DNA of 64,000 nt, from the NCBI GenBank assembly GCA_963804865.1, contig CAWDSH010000042.1, positions 186,001-250,000 on the forward strand. Reading direction: 5' to 3'. The translations under genes were made by a program, and so were the position numbers. Every line of letters starts with the position of its first letter. Position 1 is the stretch's first letter. This DNA comes from CAVVEQ01 sp963804865. GTDB taxonomy: Bacteria > Chloroflexota > Anaerolineae > Anaerolineales > Anaerolineaceae. Shown here in pieces: positions 25,563 through 34,593 of the stretch. The notes below the pieces were generated by a model, which made no database searches, had not been told where the DNA came from, and saw nothing but the letters and a program-made list of their open reading frames with translations.

Positions 25563-28500
25563 CTAATGCCGATGGCGTTTGCGTTTTTTCCCGGAACCGT
25601 CTGAATGTCCCTGAGGTTGCGCCTGCTGACTGGCTTGCTGCGCCGGCTGAGCCTGCTGCGGGAGCTGGGCTGCGGTGCCCTCAGCCACCTGCGTGGCGCG
25701 CCTCGGCTGCAGCAGGAACATGCGGCTGATCACCGCCATGCGGATATCCGCCAGCAGGTTCTGGAAAAGCTCGGTGGCACGGCTCTTATACGCCACCAGC
25801 GGGTCGCGCTGGGCGTAGGATTCCATGCCGATCGAGATGCGCAGCGATTCCACGCGCGTCAGGTAATCGATCCACAGCTCGGAGATGGCACCCAGCAGGA
25901 TCTGGCGGTAGATCGAATTCTGCACGCGCGTCCCCAGCACCGGGTGGATCGCTTCGCGCCTGGCGCTCTCCAGCTCGAACAGCGTGCGCGTCCGGTTGGC
26001 ATCGAAGTATTCCTGACCCAGGGCTTCAACGAATTGAGCTTGCATCTTTTCGTCAAATTGGTCAAGGCGGATATTCTGCTGCGCCAGGCGTTCGAACTCC
26101 GTCCTGCCCCAGAGTGACTGCAGCCGCTCGCGGATGGTCTCCAGGTGTTCCAGGATCTGCTTGAGGATATCATCCGGGCGGAAATCACCCAGCTTCTTGG
26201 CTGCCAGGTAGAAGTAGTTGAGCAGGGTTATCTTGCGCACCAGGCGGCGCTTGGTCCGCGGATCGATCTCCAGGCGGCTGCCCTGCGTCATGGCGATCAA
26301 TAGGCGCAGCAGGGCGTTCTCGTCGTAGCCGCCACTGCCCATCTTCGCCAGGCTAGAATCCAGCGTGGGCGCCACCAGACCGTTCGTGCCGATCAGGCGC
26401 TGCTGCCGCCGTTCGAAGGCTGCATCCACCTGGTCGAGCAGCGTACCCGAGATGCTATTCCAATCGGAGGATTGCAGCTCGCCGGTGTTGACGCCCAGCG
26501 TATCGCCCAGGCGGCGTTCGAAGGCCATCACCACCCGGTTGAGGTTGGTGCCCACCAGGCTGGCTTCGATCTGCTCCCTCAGCGCGTCCTTTACTTCCTC
26601 ATCGCCCTCGGGCAGTTTTCTGAAAAGCTCGCCGGACAGCTTCAATGGCACGTGCACCAGCGCGCTCAGCTCGTCCAGCAGTTCCTGTGGACGGCGCAGC
26701 GGCTGACCTTCCTCCACCACGCCGATGCCCTCGAACCACACGTCCAGCGTGTCCATGCGTTCGTCGCGGGCGGCGGCAATGGCTTCCTCGGTCTTCTCCA
26801 GCAGGCTGCGCGCGCTGCGCAGCATGTGTTCCTTCTCGTTTTCCAGCGCTTCCCGCACCGTATCGAGCAGCGCGGTGCGCACCTCATCCCGGTTCGCCTT
26901 CTGCCCATTCAGCTTGGCAACCAGGTCATCAACCACCAGCTTCAGCGAGAACGAGGGCGCCAGCACGCCTTCCGGCTCGAAGCTCATCGTCGGTTGGATC
27001 TCCTCCAGGTAGGCGAGCAGCTTCCAGGGACCTTCCTCGTCCTGCAGCGCCTCGGGCACGCGTTTCTGCAGCTCGGTGCGCAGCATCTCCAGCACGTCCT
27101 CCTGCAGGTCTTCCTTCTCGAAGACATGGTCGCGCTCACCGTAGATCGTCTTGCGCTGCATGTTGAGCACGTCGTCGTATTCCAGCAGGTGCTTGCGGAT
27201 ATCGAAGTTATTGCCTTCCACGCGCTCCTGTGCCTGTTCCACCAGCTTGCCGAGCATGCCGCTCTCGATGGGGATGGAGGGATCCAGGTTGAAGGCTTTC
27301 ATCAGGTTCTCCGCCTGCCCGCCGCCGAAGAGGCGCATCAGCTCGTCTTCCAGTGAAAGGTAGAAGCGTGAGGAACCCGGGTCGCCCTGGCGGGCAGAAC
27401 GCCCGCGCAGCTGGTTATCGATACGGCGCGCCTCGTGGCGCTCGGAGCCGATCACATGCAATCCACCCCGCTGGCGCACTCTGACCTGTCATCCAGGAAT
27501 TGGATAAAGGCTTTCACCGCCTCCTCGTAGATGCCGTATTCCTCCGCCGGGATCTTCTCCAGCTCGGCGCGCATCTGCGCGTAGGTCATGTCGTAGGGAT
27601 CGATGCCGGCCTTGTTGAGCACGTGCACCACGTCCGCCAGGATGTCGTCGCGCAGCTCACCGCCCAGCTTGATATCCACGCCGCGCCCCGCCATGTTGGT
27701 GGCGATGGTCACCGCCGCCGAAGGCGCCGGCGCGCGCGATGATCATGGCTTCCTCGTCGTGCTTGCGCGCGTTGAGCACCTGGTGCGGGACTCCGCCCTG
27801 CAGCGCGCGCACCAGTCGCTCGCTTGCATCCGCTGAGAGCTGCAGGTGATTCAGCAGGCGCTCGATGTTGGCGGGATCCTCGGGGTTCAATGAATTGCTC
27901 CCCAGGTTCCGCGCCGCGGCGCGCATCTCGCCCACGTTCAGGTCGTTCAGCGGCTTGTTGGCGAATGCCAGCTCGGCGATCTCCTTCTCGCCGCCGGAAT
28001 CGGGGTGCTGCTCCAGCCAGAGCTCGCGCAGGATGATCGCCTGCGCCAGCTTGCGGATGGGTTCCGCGCCAAGGCGATCCGAAAGGCGCTCGGAATGCTC
28101 CACCGAGGTGGTGCCCACCAGCTGCGGGCGCCCAAACGCGTGGAAACGGATGATCTCCTCGGTGATGGCGCGCAGCTTGGCTTCCTCGCTGCGGTAGACC
28201 ACGTCCGGGTAATCCTTGCGCTTCCAGAAGACCGGCGCTTTCTCCGCGTCCTCACTGCGCGCGTAGTATTTGTACTTGTAACCTTCCTCGTCTTTATCCT
28301 CCAGCTCCTCGAGCTCGGAACCGGACTGCATGGCAACGTATTCCAGGTTGGTGGGGATGGGCAGCACTTCCAGCTTGTAGATCTTGTGGAATTCCTCGGC
28401 TTCGGTGAGCGCCGTGCCGGTCATGCCCGCCAGCTTTTCGTACATGCGGAAGTAGTTCTGCAGGGTGATGGTGGCGTAAGTGATATTCTCCGGCTCCACC

Positions 28501-29631
28501 TTCACGCCTTCCTTGGCTTCCACCGCCTGGTGCAGACCCTCGGACCAGCGCCGCCCGGGCATCAGCCGCCCGGTGAATTCATCCACGATGACCACCTTGC
28601 CGCCCTGCACGAGGTAATCCTTGTTGCGGCGGAAGAGGAACTGCGCGCGCAGCCCCTGTTCCAGGTAACCCAGCAGGCGCGCCTGTTCGGGGGTGATATC
28701 CTCGGGGCGCTCGGGATCGCGCAGCGGGAGTACCCAATATTTCCTCCACGTGCGCCTCGCCCATCTCGGTCATCGTCACCGTGCGGTCCTTTTCGCTCAC
28801 CTCGTAATCCTCGGGTCGCAGCTGGCGCACGACCTGCGCCATCTTGACGTACCACTCCGCCTCGTCCTGCGCGGGACCGCAGATGATCAGCGGGGTGCGC
28901 GCTTCATCGATCAGGATGTTATCCACCTCGTCCACGATGGCGTAATAATGCCCGCGCTGCGAGCGGTCCGCCAGGCGCATGGTGAGGTTGTCGCGCAGGT
29001 AATCGAAGCCGAATTCGGTGTTGGTGCCGTAGGTGATATCCGCGCGGTAGGCTTCCACGCGGTCCTCCAGGCGCAGCTGGTGCTGGTCCTCGTGGGGCGA
29101 GACCTTCTCGATATCGACGATGAAGGCCTTCTTGCCGTTCTCGGTGCGGGATGCCATCTGCAGCACGCCCACGCTCATGCCCAGCGCGTGGTAGATGGGC
29201 GCCATCCAGCGCGCGTCGCGGCGCGCCAGGTAATCGTTGACCGTGATCAGGTGCACCCCGCGCCCGGTGAGCGCGTTGAGGTAGAGCGGCAGGGTGGCGA
29301 CGAGCGTCTTGCCCTCGCCGGTGCGCATCTCGGCGATCTGCCCGGAGTGCAGCGTCATCCCGCCGATCAGCTGGATGTCGTAATGGCGCAATCCGATGGT
29401 GCGCTTGGATGCCTCGCGCACCGCGGCGAAGACCTCCGGGAGGATGTCATCCAGGGTCTTGCCATCTTCGAGCTGCGCCTTGAATTCGTCCGTTTTGGCG
29501 CGCAGCGCCTCATCGGAGAGGGCTTCGTAACCGGTTTCGAGCGCGTTGATCTGCGCCACGGTTTCGGATAGTTTTTGGATCTCGCGTTTATGCGGGTCGC
29601 CGCCCAGCACCTGCACGAATTTATTGAGCAT
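25563..29631 (-). CDS. secA: Preprotein translocase ATPase SecA (three frameshifts, long C-terminal half)
   Basis: SecA drives proteins through SecYEG. The N-terminal motor is intact: EMRTGEGKTLVATLP (Walker A), VNDYLARRDARWM, TNTEFGFDYLRDN and IVDEVDNILIDEARTPLII. Later come VDEFTGRLMPGRRWSEGLHQAVEAKEG, MAGRGVDIKLGG and GSERHEARRIDNQLRGRSARQGDPGSS. Three single-base errors break it: about 28731-28736 (one extra C), 27716-27722 (one extra G) and 27490 (one missing C). Net correction of the 4069 nt gives 1355 codons plus stop, with no premature stop. This is far longer than E. coli SecA (901): several hundred extra residues lie between EYDDVLNMQRKTIYGERD and the scaffold helix ELWIDYLTRVESL. 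The C-terminus is Gln/Ala-rich and ends GSGKKRKRHRH without the SEC-C cysteines. Confidence 0.93.
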
Positions 29632-29728
29632 AAGGGTACCTTTCGGCAGGAATTATAACGCACTCAAAATGCGAATGTCAGCCCCCATAAAATGATGTTT
29701 TTCGGGTGATATACCAGAGGTATGAGTG

Positions 29729-29745
29729 AGGAAATTAAATTTCCT
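29729..29745. promoter_or_regulatory. Palindrome upstream of secA
   Basis: AGGAAATT-A-AATTTCCT, perfect 8-bp arms around one base, sits in the 287-bp AT-rich gap between secA and the 86-aa gene, about 100 nt before secA. It may be an operator. No other feature except weak promoter-like AT tracts was seen in this gap. Confidence 0.35.
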
Positions 29746-29918
29746 AAAAATCCGATTAGGATCATGATAATTATTATAAAGTTACATTTTAGGATTATGA
29801 ATGAAAATTAAAGATCTAGTTATTGATTTTTAAATGCGGATCGTTTTTTACTCATGACATTTACACAATAAAATATCGTATAATTATTTGTGCTTGTATT
29901 GATAGGGTGTTTTAATAT

Positions 29919-30179
29919 ATGTACAAAGAATTAGCACAAGAGGTCGATCGATTCCTTAAAGGGTTAACTCCACAGTATCTGGAAAATGAAATCATGAAAT
30001 TGCTACAGACTTCTCCAGATATGGATGGTGGTATTGGCGCATACCGGCTTGTACAACATTTCTTAAATAGACCTGATCTAAATGATGTACAAACAGTATG
30101 GGCGTATCAAAAGATACGGCCGGTTTTTAAAACCCTCTTTGAACAGATCCCTTCATTGTATTATTTTACCGGTGACTGA
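29919..30179 (+). CDS. Small hypothetical protein (86 aa)
   Basis: The 86-aa soluble product (MYKELAQEVDRFLKGLTPQYLENE..., ending PSLYYFTGD) is helix-rich, with an acidic N-terminal half and an aromatic C-terminus. No family was recognised. The ATG at 29919 has no clear ribosome site, but a TATAAT (29879-29884) lies 35 nt upstream with a plausible TGACAT 18 bp before it, and a strong terminator follows at 30232. It lies at the edge of the arsenic cluster but has its own terminator, so it is not part of it. Confidence 0.5.
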   Translation: MYKELAQEVDRFLKGLTPQYLENEIMKLLQTSPDMDGGIGAYRLVQHFLNRPDLNDVQTVWAYQKIRPVFKTLFEQIPSLYYFTGD

Positions 30180-30231
30180 TGAGCTAGTGACTTTGTCTTC
30201 CCGGCGGGAAGAACTAAGAAACAAAAATGAT

Positions 30232-30264
30232 AACAATAGGGACTTTCATGTTCCTATTGTTTTT
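30232..30264 (+). terminator. Terminator after the 86-aa gene
   Basis: Stem AACAATAGG / CCTATTGTT with a 12-nt loop, followed by TTTTTAAA. The rest of the 342-bp gap to arsR holds only AT-rich sequence and the ars promoter. Confidence 0.85.
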
Positions 30265-30458
30265 AAATATACAATACTCATTGATCTTAATTACCAATAT
30301 ACACGACGATAATATAAAATTCCGAGTGTATTCATAATTACACGAGCCTGGTTCTTGACCACAATAAACACATTCGAAGCGAATGGCATTTCATTAAATC
30401 TCATATCAAATTGATATATAAAACGTTTTAATTCTTTGTTCTTCCCTTTCGAAAAGTC

Positions 30459-30487
30459 TTGACCCAATTAAACAAACACGATATACT
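30459..30487 (+). promoter_or_regulatory. Promoter of the first ars operon
   Basis: TTGACC (30459-30464), a 17-bp spacer and TATACT (30482-30487), a near-consensus promoter 35 nt before arsR. Its -10 box lies inside the ArsR operator. Confidence 0.85.
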
Positions 30488-30508
30488 TCAACCACGGTTG
30501 AAGTATAT
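30481..30508. promoter_or_regulatory. ArsR operator palindrome
   Basis: Perfect inverted repeat ATATACTTCAACC-AC-GGTTGAAGTATAT: 13-bp arms, 2-bp centre. It covers the -10 box and the start of transcription and ends 13 nt before the arsR ATG, the typical place for autorepression by ArsR. Confidence 0.9.
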
Positions 30509-30521
30509 TTCAAGGAGAAGA

Positions 30522-30908
30522 ATGGCAAAACAGGTTTTCTCAAACGAGCAGTTGGGTGTTTTTTACAAGTGGCTTAAAGTAATTAACGAACCCAATCGGT
30601 TGCTGCTCCTGGAAAAGATCATTGAGGGTGTGCAGTGCAACTGCCAGCTGGGCGATGACTTGCAGATGGCGCCGAACCTGATCTCTCACCACTTATCCGT
30701 ATTACGTGAGGCAGGTCTGGTCGATGCCGAACGCGATCCCATAGATAACCGTTGGGTATATTACTCCATCAATGCTCGAGCGATGGAGGAGCTCAGATCT
30801 CTTTTTGGCGATTTCTTTGATCCGTACCGCATTCAACCACGCCGGTTAACGTGCGGCCCCCAGTCGACAGAAGAGCAAAAGCTGAGTCTAATGAGAATGA
30901 CCAGGTAA
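30522..30908 (+). CDS. arsR: ArsR-family metalloid-responsive repressor
   Basis: The 128-aa winged-helix repressor has the As(III) site VQCNCQLGDDL (Cys39 and Cys41) at the start of the recognition helix region, followed by LISHHLSVLREAGLVDAERD, the DNA-binding core. The pair matches Cys32/Cys34 of plasmid R773 ArsR. When As(III) or Sb(III) binds, the protein leaves its operator, here the 28-bp palindrome just upstream. ATG 30522 has AAGGAG 5 nt before it; the longer TTG reading would begin in the -35 box. It leads an operon with arsD, arsA and five more genes. Confidence 0.93.
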   Translation: MAKQVFSNEQLGVFYKWLKVINEPNRLLLLEKIIEGVQCNCQLGDDLQMAPNLISHHLSVLREAGLVDAERDPIDNRWVYYSINARAMEELRSLFGDFFDPYRIQPRRLTCGPQSTEEQKLSLMRMTR

Positions 30909-30946
30909 ATTTTTTATTGGAATATTTCAATGGAGGTTGAAGCATA

Positions 30947-31306
30947 ATGAATGAGTTGAACCTTAATGAAAACGGTCTACCTTCAAAATCAGGCAGCATG
31001 ATGGATGTGGAAATATTTGACCCGCCAATGTGCTGTCCTACAGGGATGTGTGGACCCACCATCGATCAAACATTATTGGATGTGAGCGAAATGATCGCTA
31101 ACCTGCAATCGGATGGCTTCCGGGTTGATCGTTATCAAATGACGACTCATCCGCAAGCTTTTTTGGATAATGCCGCGGTGATGAAGCTGATCCGCGAGAA
31201 GCAAATGGCAGCCCTGCCGATTGTTGTGGTGCGCGGGAAGGTCATCGCTGAGGGTAAATACCCGGGGCTGGCTGAAGTACAAGTAAACCTTAATGGAAAC
31301 AAATAG
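30947..31306 (+). CDS. arsD: ArsD-type arsenite metallochaperone
   Basis: The 119-aa protein matches ArsD, which binds As(III) and hands it to ArsA, raising its ATPase affinity. The binding loop FDPPMCCPTGMCGP has Cys29, Cys30 and Cys35, equal to Cys12, Cys13 and Cys18 of R773 ArsD. The family VVVRGKVIAEGKYP end is present. It has an 18-residue N-terminal extension (MNELNLNENG...). It lacks the C-terminal Cys-Cys pairs that R773 ArsD has, ending NLNGNK instead. GGAGG is 10 nt before the ATG, and the stop lies 1 nt before arsA. Confidence 0.93.
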   Translation: MNELNLNENGLPSKSGSMMDVEIFDPPMCCPTGMCGPTIDQTLLDVSEMIANLQSDGFRVDRYQMTTHPQAFLDNAAVMKLIREKQMAALPIVVVRGKVIAEGKYPGLAEVQVNLNGNK

Positions 31307-31307
31307 T

Positions 31308-33212
31308 ATGACAACACAGTTTATTTTCTTTTCTGGCAAGGGTGGCGTGGGGAAAACCTCGATGGCCTGCACCCATGCTGTGCGTTACGCGGACGAGGGC
31401 AAGCGTACGCTTATCGTCACCACCGATCCGGCATCGAACCTGAGGGATGTCTTCGAGCAGGAAATTGGACACCAGATCACTCCCATCCGGGGTATCTCCA
31501 ATTTGTGGGCCATGGAAATTGATCCGGACAAAGCAACCCAGGAATATATCGACCGCGCCATGGCGCCCATCCGCGCCGCCTTCCCGCCTCAGATAGTACA
31601 GGTAATGGAAGAACAGATGAGTGGCCCCTGTACAGCGGAAGTGGCGGCTTTCGATCGCTTCACGGATTTTTTGGAAGCGCCTGCCAAAAATGATATTGCA
31701 TTCGATGTCATCATTTTCGATACCGCACCGACCGGTCACACGATACGCTTGCTTGAACTTCCCTCTGAGTGGAGTCAGTCTATTGACGCTGCCACCGCCG
31801 GTAACGGGCAGACCTGCCTCGGACCGGCCGCTGCCATTCAAGATGCCAAGCACAAGTACGAGCGTGCGCTGGCTGCCATGCGGGAGAGTGATCAGACCAC
31901 CTTTATCTTTGTCCTTCATCCCGAAGCCATTTCCATAAAAGAAACCCGCCGCGCCATTGGCGAGTTAAGCAAGCTGGATATTCACAATTACCGCCTGATT
32001 ATCAACAGCATTATCCCGCCTGAAGCTGCGCAGAACGCACTTTTTGCTGCCCGGGCTGAGATGCAGAAGCGCTACCTGGTACAAATCGAAGCAGAGCTGC
32101 CGTACGCGAAACAACGCATGACGCTGTTAACCGGTGAAATAAAAGGTGTGCAGCGGTTACGCCAGGTGGCAAAAGTTTTCTTTGATGGAAGCCCTGCTTC
32201 CGGGACATTCATAGCAGAGGGCGTTGAGCCTCAGGCAGCGACCCTGGCAACTCCCCTTGAAGATCTCCGGGCACGGATTCAACCGAATGGTCACCGACGC
32301 ACAGTGTTTTTTGCCGGAAAAGGTGGAGTGGGAAAGACGATTGCCTCATGTATCACCGCTGTTTGGCTGGCACGACAGGGATTTAAAACTTTGTTGCTGA
32401 CTACCGATCCGGCGGCTCATTTGGGCGATGTGCTCGATAGCCCGGTGGGAGACGAGATCGCTCCGGTAGGCGGACAGCCAAACCTTTGGGCGGTTAAAAT
32501 TGATCCAAAAGCAGCAGCCGAAACTTACAAAGAGCGGATACTCGATGATGCCCGCCAGCGCGGTCGACCGGAAAGTGCTATCGCAACGATGGAGGAAGAA
32601 CTCAACTCGCCCTGCACTGAAGAAATGGCTGCGTTCGACAAATTCATCGAATATGCCTCACAGGACGAATGGCAGGCGGTGATTTTCGATACCGCACCGA
32701 CCGGGCACACCCTGCGCCTGCTCGAGCTGCCGGTGGATTGGAGCAAACAGATCGACGTAAAAATATTTGCTTCGGTGGATACCTCGGCTGCTGATGATGT
32801 CGCCAAGCAGCGTTTTGGGAAAGTCATCGATATGATGCGCGACCCCGGGCAAAGTACATTTGCATTTGTCATGTACCCGGAAGCAACACCTATCATTGAG
32901 GCTTACCGGGCTGCTACCGAACTAAGCACCGTTGGTATTCACCCCGGGCTAGTGGTTGCCAACATGGTTATCCCGCTTCAGGATGCGAATACCGAATTCA
33001 GTCATGCACGCCGCGCCATGCAGGAGAAGTACCTGGTTGAAATCACCGAGCGATTTGGTCTTCCGGTTGCACAAATTCCACTACTGCCGCAAGAGATCAA
33101 GGGATTGGATATGCTGGCCAAACTGGGTGATCAAATTTATCAGAACGATCCAACTATTATGGAAGATGCGAAACATTCACTGAAATACTCAACGAAAGGA
33201 ATCAAAGAATGA
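31308..33212 (+). CDS. arsA: Arsenite efflux ATPase ArsA (two-domain)
   Basis: The 634-aa protein is a full-length duplicated ArsA. The N half has SGKGGVGKTSMAC (P-loop, residues 9-21) and FDTAPTGHTIRLLELP; the C half has AGKGGVGKTIASC (about residue 337) and the same DTAPTGHT signature. Cysteines for the trivalent metalloid site are at 108 (SGPCTAEV), 170 (QTCLGPAA) and 436 (NSPCTEEM), matching Cys113, Cys172 and Cys422 of R773 ArsA. ArsA energises a membrane pump (normally ArsB) by ATP hydrolysis. No ArsB or Acr3 is present, so a DUF318-type permease encoded 2.7 kb downstream is the nearest candidate partner (inferred). It overlaps the next gene by 4 nt (ATGA). Confidence 0.95.
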   Translation: MTTQFIFFSGKGGVGKTSMACTHAVRYADEGKRTLIVTTDPASNLRDVFEQEIGHQITPIRGISNLWAMEIDPDKATQEYIDRAMAPIRAAFPPQIVQVMEEQMSGPCTAEVAAFDRFTDFLEAPAKNDIAFDVIIFDTAPTGHTIRLLELPSEWSQSIDAATAGNGQTCLGPAAAIQDAKHKYERALAAMRESDQTTFIFVLHPEAISIKETRRAIGELSKLDIHNYRLIINSIIPPEAAQNALFAARAEMQKRYLVQIEAELPYAKQRMTLLTGEIKGVQRLRQVAKVFFDGSPASGTFIAEGVEPQAATLATPLEDLRARIQPNGHRRTVFFAGKGGVGKTIASCITAVWLARQGFKTLLLTTDPAAHLGDVLDSPVGDEIAPVGGQPNLWAVKIDPKAAAETYKERILDDARQRGRPESAIATMEEELNSPCTEEMAAFDKFIEYASQDEWQAVIFDTAPTGHTLRLLELPVDWSKQIDVKIFASVDTSAADDVAKQRFGKVIDMMRDPGQSTFAFVMYPEATPIIEAYRAATELSTVGIHPGLVVANMVIPLQDANTEFSHARRAMQEKYLVEITERFGLPVAQIPLLPQEIKGLDMLAKLGDQIYQNDPTIMEDAKHSLKYSTKGIKE

Positions 33213-33613
33213 GTGATACAAATTGGAATGACCTTGAAATTGCCCCAAGATCCACTGTCATTCAGGCCGCCAGGCAGTTTGCAGAAGCAATGGGAAGCAC
33301 CCCGCAATTCAAGGAATTCGAACAATCTTATTTTAAATTCCGGCAGGATGAAGTCGCACAAGGTGCCCTTCAGGAGTTCCAGAAGAAACAAGCCTCGTTA
33401 AAAGCATTGCTGATGTTGAATGCTTTGAGCGATGAAGATCGCAATGAATTGCAAAGACTGCAGGATAAGTTCTACCAGCAGCCTGCCGTGGCGCAATACA
33501 CAAAGGCGCAGGAAGATTTGATCGCAATTTGCCAGGAAATTGGCGACCAGTTATCGGCGTCCATCGGCCTGGATTATGGAACTTCATGCCGGCAGGGAGG
33601 TTGCTGTGGATAA
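33209..33613 (+). CDS. YlbF/YmcA-like protein with C-terminal Cys-Cys tail
   Basis: The 134-aa helical protein resembles the YlbF/YmcA (Com_YlbF) family: ARQFAEAMGSTPQFKEFEQSYFKF, then LQRLQDKFYQQPAVAQYTKAQEDLIAICQEIGDQLS. In Bacillus these proteins form the RicA/F/T complex, which binds Fe-S clusters through C-terminal Cys. The C-terminus here reads SCRQGGCCG (Cys127, Cys132, Cys133), a cysteine tail after a flexible hinge. It starts in an ATGA overlap with arsA, so it is translated with the ATPase. A role in metalloid or Fe-S handling for ArsA is inferred from this and not established. Confidence 0.78.
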   Translation: MSDTNWNDLEIAPRSTVIQAARQFAEAMGSTPQFKEFEQSYFKFRQDEVAQGALQEFQKKQASLKALLMLNALSDEDRNELQRLQDKFYQQPAVAQYTKAQEDLIAICQEIGDQLSASIGLDYGTSCRQGGCCG

Positions 33614-34013
33614 AGAGATTGAAGTGAAATCCGTGATTAAGGCGATACCTGCATCGCTGCTGGAAGCAACAACTGCTCTGGCAGAAAACCTTGCACAGTC
33701 CGAACCCTTTATGCGTTTCCAGGAGTCCGATCGCAAGCTCCAGGCGGATGGGGAAGCCATGCAAATTTTAACTGAATTTATGGAGCTGCGCCAAAAGATC
33801 AATGCCCAGCGAAATTCAGGCACCATCCCTGAAAGTGATTTCAACCGGCTGCGGGAGTTGCAGGCCATAATCAGCACTAGTGAGGTAATCCAGGAACAGA
33901 GCATGGCACAAAGGGCTGCCATGGATTTCTTAAGAGACGTCAATATGGAGATCAGCAACTTGTTGGGAGTCGATTTTGCTTCTCTAACCCGGCGCAGCAG
34001 CGGGTGCTGTTGA
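33606..34013 (+). CDS. Second YlbF-like protein with C-terminal Cys-Cys
   Basis: The 135-aa protein is a paralogue of the preceding gene product, with LLEATTALAENLAQSEPFMRFQESDRKLQADGEAMQILTEFMELRQKI and QEQSMAQRAAMDFLRDVNMEISNLLGVDF. It ends SSGCC, so the last two residues (134 and 135) are cysteines. Translation starts at GTG 33606: GGGAGG lies 5 nt upstream within the preceding gene, and the reading frames overlap by 8 nt. Two different-length YlbF paralogues suggest a heterodimer such as RicA-RicF. Confidence 0.75.
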   Translation: MDKEIEVKSVIKAIPASLLEATTALAENLAQSEPFMRFQESDRKLQADGEAMQILTEFMELRQKINAQRNSGTIPESDFNRLRELQAIISTSEVIQEQSMAQRAAMDFLRDVNMEISNLLGVDFASLTRRSSGCC

Positions 34014-34036
34014 GTTTGGAAATCTAAGGGAGTCTT

Positions 34037-34264
34037 ATGCCTTTATACGATTATCAGTGTAACCTTTGCCACACAACCTTCGAAGTCCGGGCATCCTTTC
34101 AGGAAAAAGAAAGAGGTCTGGAGCCATTGTGTCCAAATTGCCACAGCGCAGAAACACGCCAGGTTCTGGCTGCCGGTTTGTTTTTGCGCAAGGGGAGCAG
34201 TGACGGTGGATCCATTCCGCCGCCATATTGCGGCCCAAATTCCGGGGCAGGATGCTGTGGTTGA
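34037..34264 (+). CDS. FmdB-type zinc-ribbon protein with Cys-Cys tail
   Basis: The 75-aa protein has the FmdB regulatory zinc ribbon: MPLYDYQCNLC (Cys8, Cys11), and CPNCHSAETRQVL (Cys32, Cys35). These four Cys bind one zinc in other members. It differs by an added C-terminal stretch with Cys65 and adjacent Cys73 and Cys74 (SGAGCCG). That is the third consecutive product in this operon to end in a Cys pair. The stop codon overlaps the next ATG (TGATG). Confidence 0.85.
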   Translation: MPLYDYQCNLCHTTFEVRASFQEKERGLEPLCPNCHSAETRQVLAAGLFLRKGSSDGGSIPPPYCGPNSGAGCCG

Positions 34265-34545
34265 TGGCTGATATTATCCAGGTAAAGGTTGTTGCTGCGC
34301 CAATCGCCTGCAAGGATGGAATTAAAGAAAGTTGGCGGGGAGTGGCAGATTGGGCAGCCAAACAGTTATGGGTGCACTATGGGGATCAGGTGAGCGTGAA
34401 GTATTTCGATCTGTTCGATCCAGACTGCCCACCGATCCCCCCCGATAGTCAATTGCCTGTGATTTTTGTCAATGAGGAAGTGATCAGCAGCGGCGGGAAA
34501 ATATCCATCCCGCTCATTCGACGAAAAATAGAAGAAAAAGGATAA
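34264..34545 (+). CDS. Thioredoxin-fold small protein
   Basis: The 93-aa protein has a thioredoxin-like pattern: VKVVAAPIACKDGIKESW, DQVSVKYFDLFDPDCPPIPPDSQLPVIFVNEEVISSGGKISI. The cis-Pro region LPVIFVN is the strongest sign of the fold. Cys16 and the Cys in FDPDCPP are present, but no CxxC. It starts in a TGATG overlap with the FmdB gene. A substrate-binding or thiol-exchange role with arsA is inferred from context. Confidence 0.68.
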   Translation: MADIIQVKVVAAPIACKDGIKESWRGVADWAAKQLWVHYGDQVSVKYFDLFDPDCPPIPPDSQLPVIFVNEEVISSGGKISIPLIRRKIEEKG

Positions 34546-34593
34546 CTTCTCTGCTACCGGAAATAACTCGACCGAAATTAATTAGGAGGAGTT

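Noticed and set aside
26472..27356. Long open frame opposite secA (294 aa), similar ones at 28005-28847 and 28693-29571
   Set aside because: They are antisense to well-supported secA motifs, are rich in His/Gln/Leu/Arg as expected for the reverse of GC-rich coding DNA, and have no ribosome site.
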